A stretch of DNA of 64,000 nucleotides from Prevotella multiformis DSM 16608 (GTDB lineage Bacteria; Bacteroidota; Bacteroidia; Bacteroidales; Bacteroidaceae), in contig NZ_GL872282.1 of assembly GCF_000191065.1 (NCBI RefSeq), forward strand, positions 427,167 to 491,166, given 5' to 3'. Under the pieces are notes generated by a model. That model did not search any database and was not told the DNA's origin. It saw only the letters and a list, made by a program, of their open reading frames with translations. Every line of letters begins with the position of its first letter. The first letter of the stretch is position 1. Made by a program: the position numbers and the translations under genes. Shown here in pieces: positions 10,502 to 19,558 of this stretch.

Positions 10502-12220
10502 TTATGCTTTGGCTTTCTTCGCCCATGTATCCTTCAGGCCGACGGTCTTGTTGAAGACAAGGTGCCCCTCGGTCGTGTCGGGGTCGAGCATGAAGTAACC
10601 GGTGCGCTGGAACTGGAGATAGTCGCCGGGCTTCTTCTCTGCGAGATACCGCTCGACGTAACAGTCCGTACGCACCGTCAGGCTCTCCGGATTGAGCAGC
10701 TCACGGAAGTCGCGCTCGTCGGCCGACGGGTTCTCGATGCTGAACAGCCGGTCGTACTCACGCACTTCCGCCTTCAGACAGTGGTCGGCACTTACCCAGT
10801 GGAGCGTACCCTTGACCTTGCGGTCGGCTCCGGGCATGCCGCTCTTGCTGTCGGCGTCATATTCCGCCCGGATCTCCGTGATGTTCCCTTCAGCGTCCTT
10901 CGTACAGCCGGTACATTTCACGATGTACGCATTCTTCAGCCGCACCTCCTTGCCCGGCGTCATCCGGAAGAACTTCCTGGGAGCCTCCTCCATGAAGTCG
11001 GCACGTTCTATCCACAGGTTCTTCGAGAAGGTGATGGTATGCGTACCGTCCGCCTCATTCTCGGGATTGTTGACGGCCTCCATCTCCTCGGTCTGACCGT
11101 CAGGGTAGTTGGTGATGACGAGCTTCACCGGGTCGAGGACGGCGCTGACACGTGTCGCCTTCCGGTTCAGGTCCTCGCGTACGGAAGCCTCCAGCAGTGC
11201 CACGTCGTTGAGCGCATCGAACTTGGTGTAGCCGATGGAGTCGATGAAGTTGCGGATGGATTCCGGCGAATAGCCCCGGCGGCGCATGCCGCAGAGGGTC
11301 GGCATGCGGGGGTCGTCCCATCCGTTGACGAGATGTTCGTCGACGAGTGTATGGAGCTTGCGCTTCGACATCACTGTGTAGGTGAGGTTCAGGCGGTTGA
11401 ACTCGATCTGCCGGGGGCGGTTGTCGTGCAGGTTGTCAGCCGTTCCGTCATACTCCTTCAGGAAGTCGACGAACCTGTCGTAGAGCGGACGGTGGGGAAC
11501 GAACTCCAGCGTGCAGATGGAATGCGTGACACCCTCGAAGTAGTCGCTCTGGCCGTGTGCGAAGTCGTACATCGGATAGCAGTGCCACTTTGTCCCCGTG
11601 CGGTGATGCGGAATCTGGATGATACGGTACATGATCGGGTCACGGAAGTGCATATTCGGATTGGCCATGTCGAGCTTCGCGCGCAGCACCATGCTTCCCT
11701 CTGCCGCCTCGGCAGTGTTCATCTTGTTGAAGAGAGCGAGGTTCTCCTCCACCGGACGGTCACGGTAAGGCGATGCCGTGCCGGGAGTGGTCGGCGTGCC
11801 CTTCTGTGCCGCAATCTCTTCGGATGTCTGCTCGTCGACATAGGCCAGGCCTTTCTTTATCATCCACACGGCGAAGTCCCACAGCTTCTCGAAGTAGTCG
11901 CTGGCATAATAGATGCTGCCCCACCTGAAGCCGAGCCAGCTGATGTCGTTGAGGATGTTCTCTACATACTCCGTATTCTCCTTGCTGGGGTTGGTGTCGT
12001 CGAAGCGGAGGTTGCAGACACCCTTATAATGTTCAGCCACACCGAAGTCCATGCAGATTGCCTTTGCATGGCCGATATGAAGATAGCCGTTCGGTTCCGG
12101 CGGGAAACGCGTCTGGATGCGCCCTCCGTTCTTACCCTCTGCGAGGTCCTCCTCTACCAGCTGCTCCACGAAGCTCAAGCTGCGCTTCTCTTCATTGGTG
12201 TTGTTGTCTATCGTCGTCAT
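10502..12220 (-). CDS. glnS: Glutamine--tRNA ligase
   Basis: A class I aminoacyl-tRNA synthetase of 572 aa that charges tRNA-Gln directly. The HIGH signature is in PPEPNGYLHIGHAK and the KMSKS-type loop is VMSKRKL; a GlnRS-type beta-barrel anticodon-binding domain fills the C-terminal third. The reading frame is open nine codons further upstream, but a -7 promoter box at 12245-12252 overlaps that region, so I place the start at 12220 (MTTIDNN). It leads a probable operon with a TPR protein, DedA and a sigma factor. A bacterial GlnRS implies that the indirect Glu-tRNA(Gln) amidation route is not essential here. Confidence 0.96.
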   Translation of the reverse strand: MTTIDNNTNEEKRSLSFVEQLVEEDLAEGKNGGRIQTRFPPEPNGYLHIGHAKAICMDFGVAEHYKGVCNLRFDDTNPSKENTEYVENILNDISWLGFRWGSIYYASDYFEKLWDFAVWMIKKGLAYVDEQTSEEIAAQKGTPTTPGTASPYRDRPVEENLALFNKMNTAEAAEGSMVLRAKLDMANPNMHFRDPIMYRIIQIPHHRTGTKWHCYPMYDFAHGQSDYFEGVTHSICTLEFVPHRPLYDRFVDFLKEYDGTADNLHDNRPRQIEFNRLNLTYTVMSKRKLHTLVDEHLVNGWDDPRMPTLCGMRRRGYSPESIRNFIDSIGYTKFDALNDVALLEASVREDLNRKATRVSAVLDPVKLVITNYPDGQTEEMEAVNNPENEADGTHTITFSKNLWIERADFMEEAPRKFFRMTPGKEVRLKNAYIVKCTGCTKDAEGNITEIRAEYDADSKSGMPGADRKVKGTLHWVSADHCLKAEVREYDRLFSIENPSADERDFRELLNPESLTVRTDCYVERYLAEKKPGDYLQFQRTGYFMLDPDTTEGHLVFNKTVGLKDTWAKKAKA

Positions 12221-12244
12221 ATTTTCCTGTTTGTTATTATGCTG

Positions 12245-12252
12245 CAAAGTTA
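12245..12252 (-). promoter_or_regulatory. glnS promoter -7 box
   Basis: TAACTTTG on the minus strand, an exact Bacteroidota -7 element, 24 nt upstream of the chosen glnS start. The -33 region is poor (TGTC at the expected distance). Confidence 0.6.
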
Positions 12253-12505
12253 CTTATTTTTTCTCGTTTATGACAGACTTTGTTATAATTTAATAGTGGG
12301 CAGGACTCTATAAGCAACAGCCTTCACATTAAAAGAAGCACACCACATGCTGCAATGAAACGTTTGCACGGTTTTTCATAACAGAACGCAACACGTCACA
12401 GCCATCTGTCAACAAGAATGTTACAAAACACGCTCCGGGCAGAGACCGGCTGCAGAATCTGTAATAAAAAAATGTTTCAATATGAATAAAAAAGTTGCAT
12501 AAAAG

Positions 12506-12537
12506 TTTGCTCGTCCAAAATAAATCTCTTATCTTTG
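12506..12537 (+). promoter_or_regulatory. Orphan promoter for a predicted small RNA
   Basis: TTTG at 12506-12509 and TATCTTTG at 12530-12537 with 20 nt between them, an exact match to the Bacteroidota -33/-7 consensus. No reading frame begins within the next 60 nt, and a strong terminator follows. Confidence 0.75.
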
Positions 12538-12540
12538 CAG

Positions 12541-12636
12541 ACGTTATCCTGAATACAATCTTTTTACCTTAAAGAGACTAATACCTATTGAGATTGAATG
12601 CCCATCGCTGTGAAGCGTAGGGCATTTTTCGTTTTC
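12541..12636 (+). ncRNA. Predicted intergenic small RNA (about 95 nt)
   Basis: The interval runs from just after a perfect Bacteroidota promoter to the T-tract of an intrinsic terminator. It has no start codon with a reasonable frame. The 3' half folds as ATGCCC (12598-12603) with GGGCAT (12620-12625), and inside it CGCT with AGCG closed by a GTGA tetraloop. The promoter is orphan: mntH lies more than 500 nt downstream and has its own -7 box. It could be a free-standing regulatory RNA. I do not recognise an Rfam family; 6S RNA would normally be longer. Confidence 0.6.
12598..12635 (+). terminator. Intrinsic terminator of the small RNA
   Basis: A 6-bp outer stem (ATGCCC/GGGCAT), a 2x2 internal loop, a 4-bp inner stem with a GTGA loop, then TTTTCGTTTT. 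Confidence 0.75.
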
Positions 12637-13149
12637 TGAAGATTCCCCCATTGACTTTTTAATGACGCATCCGCAGATTTCCCTCAGGAAGATTCATTAA
12701 GAAGACAGGGCATTTCCTTTCAATATAAAATGAAATAACCTGATAGAACGAGCACCGGATGTAACTATTTGTTATTTTCCTTACGGACCGGTCATTGCAG
12801 GACTTCAAGCGGCACCGTCACAGCAAGCCAAGAAGAGAAGCCCGGGGACGTCCCGGTCCGGTTCAAGGGAAGTCCGGGGAAACAGGCCTGCCGAGGCGTC
12901 GCCTTTCAGGTGGCCGGACTTCAGCTTCCAGCCGGGAAGAGCGGAAACGGAGAGAAGACGGCTGAAGATGCGCACGGAAACAGCAGGAGACAAGGCGTCG
13001 ACAGCCATCCACAGAACCGGCAGGGCACGACGGAATCCTGCCATGCCGTACCGCTCTCCTGCTTTCCGGGGAATACCCAATTGTGGTGAATTTTAAGGCT
13101 GATCTTCGAGAATTGAGAAGCTGTATGGCTCTATCTCACAGAGATGTTG
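12637..13149. other. Non-coding stretch between small RNA and mntH
   Basis: About 510 bp. Opposed overlapping frames of about 100 codons (12769-13089 and 12805-13080) have no promoter, no recognisable protein features and low-complexity basic composition, so I treat them as chance. Nothing else seen. Confidence 0.5.
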
Positions 13150-13157
13150 TAACTTTG
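13150..13157 (+). promoter_or_regulatory. mntH promoter -7 box
   Basis: TAACTTTG, 17 nt before the mntH start. Just upstream (about 13104-13120) is an imperfect palindrome, CTTCGAGAATTGAGAAG, in a plausible place for a metal-responsive repressor; the operator idea is speculative. Confidence 0.55.
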
Positions 13158-13174
13158 CGGAAAACTCAATCGGG

Positions 13175-14437
13175 ATGAAGAATATATTAAAAGAACTGAA
13201 ACGCAAGGACCACCCCCGTGTGCTGGGAGCCTTGGATATCTTCAAGTACATCGGCCCGGGACTGCTCGTGACCGTCGGTTTCATCGATCCGGGCAACTGG
13301 GCGAGCAACTTCGCGGCGGGATCGGAATACGGCTATGCGCTGCTGTGGGTCGTGACCCTCTCGACCATCATGCTGATTGCCCTGCAGCACAACGTGGCCC
13401 ATCTGGGCATCGTGACGGGACTCTGCCTGAGCGAGGCGGCCGTGAAATTCGCCCCCAAGTGGGTCGGACGGCCGATCATCGTGAGCGCCATCCTTGCCAG
13501 CATCTCCACCTCGCTGGCCGAGATCCTCGGCGGCGCCATCGCCCTGCAGATGCTTTTCGGCATGAGCATCCCCACCGGGTCCGTACTGACGACGGCGGCC
13601 GTACTCATCATGCTGTTCACGAACAGCTACAGGAAGATGGAGCGTGCCATCATCGGTTTCGTCTCCATGATCGGCCTGTCCTTCATCTATGAACTGTTCC
13701 TGGTCGACATCCACTGGCCGGCCGCCATCGAGGGGGCCTTCGTCCCGACCGTTCCGCAAGGCTCGCTCCTGATCATCATGAGCGTGCTCGGTGCGGTCGT
13801 CATGCCGCACAACCTGTTCCTGCATTCAGAGATCGTCCAGAGTAGGGAGATCCATCTGAAGGGAGACGCGCGCATCCGCTATATGCTGAAGTACGAGTTC
13901 ATTGATACGCTCTTCTCCATGATTGTGGGCTGGGCCATCAATTCCGCCATGATTCTCCTGGCGGCCAGCACGTTCTTCTCGCACGGCCAGCACGTCGAAG
14001 AGCTTTCCCAGGCGCAGGCGATGCTGCAGCCGCTGCTGGGCAACAACGCCGCCAACATCTTTGCGATAGCCCTGCTGCTGGCAGGCATTTCGAGTACGAT
14101 AACAAGCGGAATGGCGGCCGGGAGCATCTTCTCCGGCCTGTTCGGCGAGTCGTACAATGCCAAGGACACGCACTCCATCGTGGGCATCGTCCTCTCGCTG
14201 GGCATCGCGCTCCTGATGATCTTCTTCATCGGCGACCCGTTCAAGGGGCTGATCGTCTCGCAGATGTTCCTTTCCGTACAGCTGCCGTTCACGGTCTTCC
14301 TGCAGGTCGGGCTTACCTCCTCGAAGCGGGTCATGGGACAGTATGCCAACAGCAGGCCCAACATGATCTTCCTTTATTCGCTGGCCGGCATCGTCACCTT
14401 GCTTAATATATGGCTGCTGATAGAGAGCGTGGCATGA
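13175..14437 (+). CDS. mntH: Nramp family divalent metal (Mn/Fe) transporter
   Basis: A 420-aa, about 11-helix inner-membrane proton-coupled metal importer. The TM1 metal-binding motif DPGN is at residues 38-41 and the TM6 motif MPHN at 210-213, both hallmarks of Nramp/MntH transporters of Mn2+ and Fe2+. Length is normal for the family. It stands alone, convergent with mltG, and ends before two strong hairpins at 14530-14607. A -7 box and an imperfect palindrome upstream suggest its own regulated promoter; I cannot assign the regulator. Confidence 0.95.
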   Translation: MKNILKELKRKDHPRVLGALDIFKYIGPGLLVTVGFIDPGNWASNFAAGSEYGYALLWVVTLSTIMLIALQHNVAHLGIVTGLCLSEAAVKFAPKWVGRPIIVSAILASISTSLAEILGGAIALQMLFGMSIPTGSVLTTAAVLIMLFTNSYRKMERAIIGFVSMIGLSFIYELFLVDIHWPAAIEGAFVPTVPQGSLLIIMSVLGAVVMPHNLFLHSEIVQSREIHLKGDARIRYMLKYEFIDTLFSMIVGWAINSAMILLAASTFFSHGQHVEELSQAQAMLQPLLGNNAANIFAIALLLAGISSTITSGMAAGSIFSGLFGESYNAKDTHSIVGIVLSLGIALLMIFFIGDPFKGLIVSQMFLSVQLPFTVFLQVGLTSSKRVMGQYANSRPNMIFLYSLAGIVTLLNIWLLIESVA

Positions 14438-14529
14438 GTTCTCCGCATCGCTGCAAGGGAGACTTCCGCACGCCATGTGTCAAGGAAAAGTCATGACACA
14501 TTTCAACAGAGGCTTCCCTGCAGGGCTGT

Positions 14530-14560
14530 CAGGCACCGGTTGGAGTCCAACAGGTGCCTG
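14530..14560. repeat. Inverted repeat of the GGTGCCTG hairpin family
   Basis: CAGGCACC (14530-14537) pairs with GGTGCCTG (14553-14560), with GTTGGA/TCCAAC nested inside. It lies in the intergenic gap after mntH, directly beside a second, perfect palindrome that uses the same stem sequence. Confidence 0.8.
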
Positions 14561-14570
14561 ATTGAAAGCG

Positions 14571-14607
14571 AAAAGGTGCCTGGTTGGAGTCCAACCAGGC
14601 ACCTTTT
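14571..14607. terminator. Perfect 37-nt palindrome, bidirectional terminator
   Basis: Two perfectly complementary 18-nt arms (AAAAGGTGCCTGGTTGGA and its complement) around one central G, with A-tract and T-tract ends, between the convergent genes mntH and mltG. It would terminate both. It shares its stem with hairpins near 31.7 and 53.8 kb. Confidence 0.8.
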
Positions 14608-14764
14608 CTTGTACGAATTGTAATCTTTTGATTGTCTGCCTGTTGCATCCCCCTAAAAAAGAGGCGGGCGGACGGATTCCCGGACAGGGTGAACCGGCTT
14701 GCTGTAAACTATTTTCAACGAGGATTTTCCTGCCGACGTATTCCCAGCAGCCGCATCCCACCGG

Positions 14765-15799
14765 TCAGTTAATCCCGTGCGCATTCAGCGCCCTGGCATA
14801 TTTATCCGCATTCACCTGATGCTCTTCGTAGGTCCTGGCGAAATTGTGCGTGCCGCTGAAGTCTTCTTTCGCACACATATAGATATAGTCGTGATGCACA
14901 TAGTCCAGCACGGCATCGATGGCGGCCACCGATGGGATGCGGATCGGCCCGGGAGGAAGTCCGCGGTACTTGTAGGTGTTGTAAGGGCTGTCCACCGCCA
15001 GCCATTTCTGATAAATACGGTGGGCCGTGAAATTCTTTGTGGCGAACTTTATCGTAGGGTCGGCCTGCAGAGGCATGCGGATGTGCAGGCGGTTGATGTA
15101 CATGCCTGCTATCTTCGGCATTTCAGCCACGTTGTCGGTCTCTTCGTCCACGATGCTCGCCAGCGTGATGACCTCCGCCTGCGTAAGGCCGGCTCTCTTT
15201 GCCTTCTCTTTCCGTTCAAAAGTCCAGAACTTCCTGTTCTCTTCGCTCATCTTGTCGAGGAACTTGTCGGCCGATGTGTTCCAGTAGAAGTCATAGGTAT
15301 TCGGGATGAACATTGCCGGAATCGTCTCCGGCGTGAATCCGTATTTCCTGCAGGTTTCCCGGGAGGTCAGCCGGGAAAGAAGCTCGGCACGGCTGAACAT
15401 CATCTTCTCACTGACATCTGCGGCAAGGTCGTCGAGCGTCCGCACGGACCTGATGGTTATCCTGACGGGTGCCTGAAGTCCGTTGATGATGTGGCGGGAG
15501 GTCTGGAGCGACCCCGATGAACCCACGGAGTAGCGGCCGGTCCGGATGTTTCCGGCATAGCCCATGACGGCGGCCAGCTGCCTGAACACCCAGTACCCCT
15601 GCGGCGTGGAGAGGGGCTGGAGCTTGGCACAGACCGAGTCGATGTTGTCGTCATCATCGATGAGGACGTACTGTTCCCTCCCGGTACGGGACATCGCCGA
15701 GAAGAAAAGGAAGTAGGCGGCACCTGCCAGTACGGCACAGACGGCCGCCGCGACCCATCGGGCTGATCCGCCCTTGCGCTTTTTATTCGTCTTAGACAT
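14765..15799 (-). CDS. mltG: Endolytic murein transglycosylase MltG
   Basis: A 344-aa YceG-like protein with a short cytoplasmic basic tail, one TM helix (about residues 14-34) and a periplasmic LysM-like plus catalytic domain. The catalytic glutamate lies in LASIVDEETD, and the conserved DSPYNTYKYRGLPPGPI near the C-terminus is diagnostic. MltG cleaves nascent peptidoglycan strands at the membrane and sets glycan length. A TAACTTTG box on the minus strand at 15826-15833 fits a promoter 27 nt upstream of the start. Confidence 0.95.
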   Translation of the reverse strand: MSKTNKKRKGGSARWVAAAVCAVLAGAAYFLFFSAMSRTGREQYVLIDDDDNIDSVCAKLQPLSTPQGYWVFRQLAAVMGYAGNIRTGRYSVGSSGSLQTSRHIINGLQAPVRITIRSVRTLDDLAADVSEKMMFSRAELLSRLTSRETCRKYGFTPETIPAMFIPNTYDFYWNTSADKFLDKMSEENRKFWTFERKEKAKRAGLTQAEVITLASIVDEETDNVAEMPKIAGMYINRLHIRMPLQADPTIKFATKNFTAHRIYQKWLAVDSPYNTYKYRGLPPGPIRIPSVAAIDAVLDYVHHDYIYMCAKEDFSGTHNFARTYEEHQVNADKYARALNAHGIN

Positions 15800-15959
15800 C
15801 TTCGTTGTTATGGATTTCCAGGGTGCAAAGTTACAACATTACTGGTTGAAACGAGCAGGGCTGGGATGTTTTGATAGCTGCTTTTTTTGAAATTTAAGAG
15901 AAAAAATGGTCTGTTGTCTGTATTATTGCGTAATTTTGCTCAGCGAAAACAAACGGATA

Positions 15960-16616
15960 ATGAAAGACTTTGACACATACATTTTCGACCTGGACGGCAC
16001 GCTGCTGAGCACGCTGGGCGATCTGGCGGCAAGTACGAACTATGCGCTCCGATGGGCAGGGATGCCGGAACGGACCGTGGAAGAGGTGCGTATGTTCGTG
16101 GGGAACGGCGTCAAGCTGCTCATGCAACGGGCCATTCCCGGCGGGCTGGACAATCCCCGGTTCGAGGCCACCTACGCCAGATTCCGTGAACACTATATGG
16201 TACACAGCCTTGACACGACCCGTCCTTACGACGGTATTCCCGAACTGCTGCACGAACTGAAACGGCGCGGCAAGAAGCTGGCCATCGTCAGCAACAAGTT
16301 CTATGCGGCCACCCAGGAACTGGCCCGCCATTTCTTCCCCGACACGATCGAGGTGGCCATCGGCGAGCGGGAGACGATCCGCAAGAAGCCGGCTCCCGAC
16401 ACGGTGCTCGAGGCACTCCGCCAGCTGGGTGCACCGAAAGAGGGGGCTGTGTACATCGGCGACAGCGATGTGGACATCATGACGGCAAAGAACAGCGGGC
16501 TTCCCTGTATCAGCGTGCTGTGGGGATTCCGTGACAAGGAGTTCCTGACAGAGCATGGAGCAACCTGCTTCGCAGAGTGGCCGGAAGAGATTCTGGGCAG
16601 CACGGCCGACCGCTGA
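15960..16616 (+). CDS. HAD-superfamily phosphatase, phosphoglycolate phosphatase-like
   Basis: A 218-aa Rossmann-fold hydrolase. Motif I is DLDGT with nucleophile Asp10, motif II is VSNK, motif III the lysine in RKKPAPD, and motif IV GDSDVDI. The helical cap after motif I is subclass I, as in Gph. The frame extends 18 codons upstream, but a TAATTTTG promoter box (15931-15938) falls in that stretch, so I start at 15960 (MKDFDTY). Likely a phosphoglycolate or other small-metabolite phosphatase; the substrate is inferred from family only. Confidence 0.88.
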   Translation: MKDFDTYIFDLDGTLLSTLGDLAASTNYALRWAGMPERTVEEVRMFVGNGVKLLMQRAIPGGLDNPRFEATYARFREHYMVHSLDTTRPYDGIPELLHELKRRGKKLAIVSNKFYAATQELARHFFPDTIEVAIGERETIRKKPAPDTVLEALRQLGAPKEGAVYIGDSDVDIMTAKNSGLPCISVLWGFRDKEFLTEHGATCFAEWPEEILGSTADR

Positions 16617-16747
16617 TCCGTCCTGTGCGAGGAAGAATCCGCATCCCGCGGCAGGACGGGAACACCGGAGGCGGAGGCGGCTCCGGACCGAATGCTGAAT
16701 GAACCGCATCATCAGGAAACGACAGTCCGGCAACACCGGACACAGGG

Positions 16748-17500
16748 CTATTTCTGTTCTTTCCCGTTCCAGAACTCCCAGCTTGCGAAGGCCTGGAGCA
16801 GAAGCATCTCGAGGCCGTTCTTCACGACAGCCCCCCGCTCGCGGCCTTTCGCCATGAAGAGCGTTTCGTCCGGATTGTAAAGCAGGTCGTAAAGGAGCGT
16901 ATGGCTGTCCATCGCCTCATAAGGAAGTGCCGGACAGACATCGGCATTCGGGTACATGCCCAGCGGCGTACAGTTCACTACGACATTGTACTCACGGATG
17001 AGTGCCGGTGTCACCTCGTCATACGTCAGGACACCCTCCCGCTTCGTACGCGACACGAACATCGTCTCCAGCCCGAGCGACTTCAGACCGTAGTTGACGG
17101 CCTTGGAGGCACCGCCGGTGCCCAGGATCAAGGCTTTCTTATGGTGCCGTTCGAGCAGAGGTTCTATGCTGCGTGTAAAGCCTATCACGTCGCTGTTGAA
17201 TCCTTTCAGCAGCGTCTTGCTGCCTTTGTGCGTGACGCGGATCACATTCACGGCCCCGATGGCCTCGGCTTCCGGGCTCAGGCTGTCCAGATAATCCATC
17301 ACCTGTTCCTTGTAGGGGATGGTAACGTTCAGCCCGCACAGTTCCGGGTTGGAGTCGATTACCTCGATGAAACCATCTATCGAAGGAATCTCGAAATTGA
17401 TGTACACAGCATTGATGTGCTCATTGTGGAACTTCTCGTTGAAATAGCCGATCGAGAAGGAGTGCCCCAAAGGGTAACCAATAAGTCCGTACTTGTCCAT
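16748..17500 (-). CDS. aroE: Shikimate dehydrogenase
   Basis: A 250-aa enzyme that reduces 3-dehydroshikimate to shikimate with NADPH in the aromatic amino acid pathway. The substrate-binding segment GYPLGHSFS is at residues 8-16, the catalytic lysine is Lys64 in NVTIPYKE, and the nucleotide-binding loop is GTGGASKAV. It is somewhat shorter than the roughly 270-aa E. coli enzyme, as is common in Bacteroidota. It is the last gene of a minus-strand set phoH-purC-menG-aroE, with a 98-bp gap after menG. Confidence 0.95.
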   Translation of the reverse strand: MDKYGLIGYPLGHSFSIGYFNEKFHNEHINAVYINFEIPSIDGFIEVIDSNPELCGLNVTIPYKEQVMDYLDSLSPEAEAIGAVNVIRVTHKGSKTLLKGFNSDVIGFTRSIEPLLERHHKKALILGTGGASKAVNYGLKSLGLETMFVSRTKREGVLTYDEVTPALIREYNVVVNCTPLGMYPNADVCPALPYEAMDSHTLLYDLLYNPDETLFMAKGRERGAVVKNGLEMLLLQAFASWEFWNGKEQK

Positions 17501-17598
17501 GTCTTAACCTTGTTCTATGTTTCTTCTGCAAAATAGGATGACTGTCTCCGCCTCACCCGCAGACCCTCTTCCCGCCGCGGAGCAGCCTTCCGGAAGGG

Positions 17599-18333
17599 TT
17601 ATTTCTCAGCGAGATACATCGTACAGATACCGAATGTCAGCCGGTGGAAGGAGCTGCGGGAGAAGCCGGCCTTGCGGAAAATCCCCATCATCCGCTCGCC
17701 CTGCGGGAAGGCCTCGATCGTCTTGGTGAGGTATTCATACGCGCTCCTGTCTTTGGAAATCAGCCGGGCGTAGTTGACCAGTATCGTATGGGAATAAATG
17801 TGGAAAAGCTGTTTCATCGGGAAACTGACAGGTGTCGTCAGTTCCACGATGCTCAGATGTCCGCCTTTCTTCAGCACGCGGCAGATTTCGGAGAGCCCTT
17901 TGTCGAGGTTCTGGAAGTTGCGGATGCCGAATGCCGCCGTGACCGCATCGAACGTTCCTTCAGGGAAAGAGAGACTGAGACAGTCCTCCCGCTGGAAGGA
18001 AATCACCCCGTCCAGCCCCGCAGCCTTTACCTTCCTGCGGCCGATGGCCATCATGCCTTCGGATATATCCGCACCGACCAGCTGTCTGGGCTTCAGCTCC
18101 CTGGCGGCGAGAATGGCGAAGTCGCCGGTTCCCGTAGCGATGTCGAGCATCTGTTCCGGACGGAAAGGCAGCAGCTGGCGGATGGCTTTCCTGCGCCATC
18201 CTTTGTCGATATCCCATGAGAGCCGGTGATTCAGCGTATCGTAAGTAGGGGCGATTTTGTCGAACATCTCGGCGATGAGCTTGCCTTTTTCGCCTTCACC
18301 GTCATAGGGTTTTATCTTCTCCTGATCGTACAT
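17599..18333 (-). CDS. menG: Demethylmenaquinone methyltransferase (UbiE/MenG)
   Basis: A 244-aa SAM-dependent methyltransferase. The SAM-binding motif I is [10 protein letters not shown] (residues 63-72); the N-terminal [20 protein letters not shown] and the later [20 protein letters not shown] are signatures of the UbiE/COQ5 group. In Bacteroidota, which use menaquinone, it performs the last step of menaquinone synthesis. It lies between purC and aroE on the same strand. Confidence 0.95.
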   Translation of the reverse strand: MYDQEKIKPYDGEGEKGKLIAEMFDKIAPTYDTLNHRLSWDIDKGWRRKAIRQLLPFRPEQMLDIATGTGDFAILAARELKPRQLVGADISEGMMAIGRRKVKAAGLDGVISFQREDCLSLSFPEGTFDAVTAAFGIRNFQNLDKGLSEICRVLKKGGHLSIVELTTPVSFPMKQLFHIYSHTILVNYARLISKDRSAYEYLTKTIEAFPQGERMMGIFRKAGFSRSSFHRLTFGICTMYLAEK

Positions 18334-18585
18334 ATTCTATATTAAGAGAGGTGTTCTGAAGCTGGGGGAGTGAAAGAATCCAGGGGAGGCTGCGGAGGGA
18401 AGAGCGTTACAGAAGTAAAGGAGCGGAGCCAGATACCCGCTCGAAAAGGACAGGTCCAGGAGCCAGTGGAGTCAAGGCAAACGGACCTTTGAGACAGGCT
18501 GTCCATCCGGCACGGGCGGCAACTGCATGCAGCCCCCGGCCCCGGTTCTCCTGCACCGTCCTGACTCCATCAGCTCCTTGAAGAC

Positions 18586-19536
18586 CTACTTTCTTGAAGC
18601 GAGGTACCGCTTCACGTTCTTCTCGATACGAGCGGCGATGTCGCCTTCCTCTGCCGCCTTGTCGAACTTCTCGCCGGTGATGTGCTCGTAAAGTTCGATG
18701 TAACGGTCGCTGACACTTGCGGCATATTCGTCCGTAATCTCCGGCATGGTCTGCCCTGGCTCGTTCATGAAATCGTGCTCGATGAGCCACTGGCGCACGA
18801 ACTCCTTTGAGAGCTGCCGCTGCGGCTCGCCCTTGGCGAGCTTCTCTTCATAGCCGTCCGCATAGAAGTAACGGCTTGAATCGGGCGTATGGATTTCATC
18901 AATGAGATAGCACTTGCCGTCCCGCTTGCCGAATTCGTACTTCGTATCGACCAGAATCAGTCCCTGCCGGGCCGCGATCTCCTGCCCCCGTGCGAAGAGC
19001 CGGCGTGTCCAGTCTTCGATGACAGCATAATCTTCGGCCGACACGATACCCTGCCGGATGATTTCTTCCTTGGAGATGTTCAGGTCGTGCCCCTCGTCCG
19101 CCTTGGTCGTCGGGGTGACTATCGGTTCCGGGAAACGCTCGTTCTCACGCATTCCGTCGGGAAGTCTCACACCGCAGAGCTCGCGGCAGCCTTCCTTGTA
19201 AGCACGCCATGCAGAACCCGTGAGGATGGAACGGATGATCATTTCCACACGAAAGCCTTCACACTTCAGGCCGACCGTCACCATGGGATCCGGCGTAGCC
19301 AGCTTCCAGTTGGGACAGATGTCGGCCGTCTGGTCGAGGAACTTGGCTGCAATCTGATTCAGCACCTGACCCTTGAACGGTATGCCCTTCGGCAGTACCA
19401 CATCGAATGCCGAGATCCGGTCGGTAGCTACCATGACGATGAGGTCGTCGTCGATGTCGTACACATCACGTACTTTGCCGTGATACACACTCTTCTGTCC
19501 ATCAAAATGGAAATCAGTCTTTGTCAATGCTTTCAT
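18586..19536 (-). CDS. purC: Phosphoribosylaminoimidazole-succinocarboxamide synthase
   Basis: A 316-aa SAICAR synthetase (purine biosynthesis; joins aspartate to CAIR using ATP). Recognisable segments are [14 protein letters not shown] (ATP-binding N-terminal), [30 protein letters not shown] and VDTKYEFG with [12 protein letters not shown]. The length matches the longer form of the family found in Bacteroidota and yeast rather than the 237-aa E. coli type. It starts 22 bp after the phoH stop codon. About 250 bp with no gene separate it from menG. Confidence 0.96.
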   Translation of the reverse strand: MKALTKTDFHFDGQKSVYHGKVRDVYDIDDDLIVMVATDRISAFDVVLPKGIPFKGQVLNQIAAKFLDQTADICPNWKLATPDPMVTVGLKCEGFRVEMIIRSILTGSAWRAYKEGCRELCGVRLPDGMRENERFPEPIVTPTTKADEGHDLNISKEEIIRQGIVSAEDYAVIEDWTRRLFARGQEIAARQGLILVDTKYEFGKRDGKCYLIDEIHTPDSSRYFYADGYEEKLAKGEPQRQLSKEFVRQWLIEHDFMNEPGQTMPEITDEYAASVSDRYIELYEHITGEKFDKAAEEGDIAARIEKNVKRYLASRK

Positions 19537-19558
19537 TTTCTTCTATGTTTATAGAGTC

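Noticed and set aside
9653..12313. 886-codon plus-strand frame opposite the TPR gene and glnS
   Set aside because: Spans two well-supported genes in antisense and has no independent features.
12769..13089. Opposed frames of about 100 codons upstream of mntH
   Set aside because: Both strands are open over the same GC-rich DNA, with no promoter or protein-like features.
14530..14607. CRISPR array or attC site
   Set aside because: Only two palindromes of unequal length and no spacer-repeat periodicity or integron genes.
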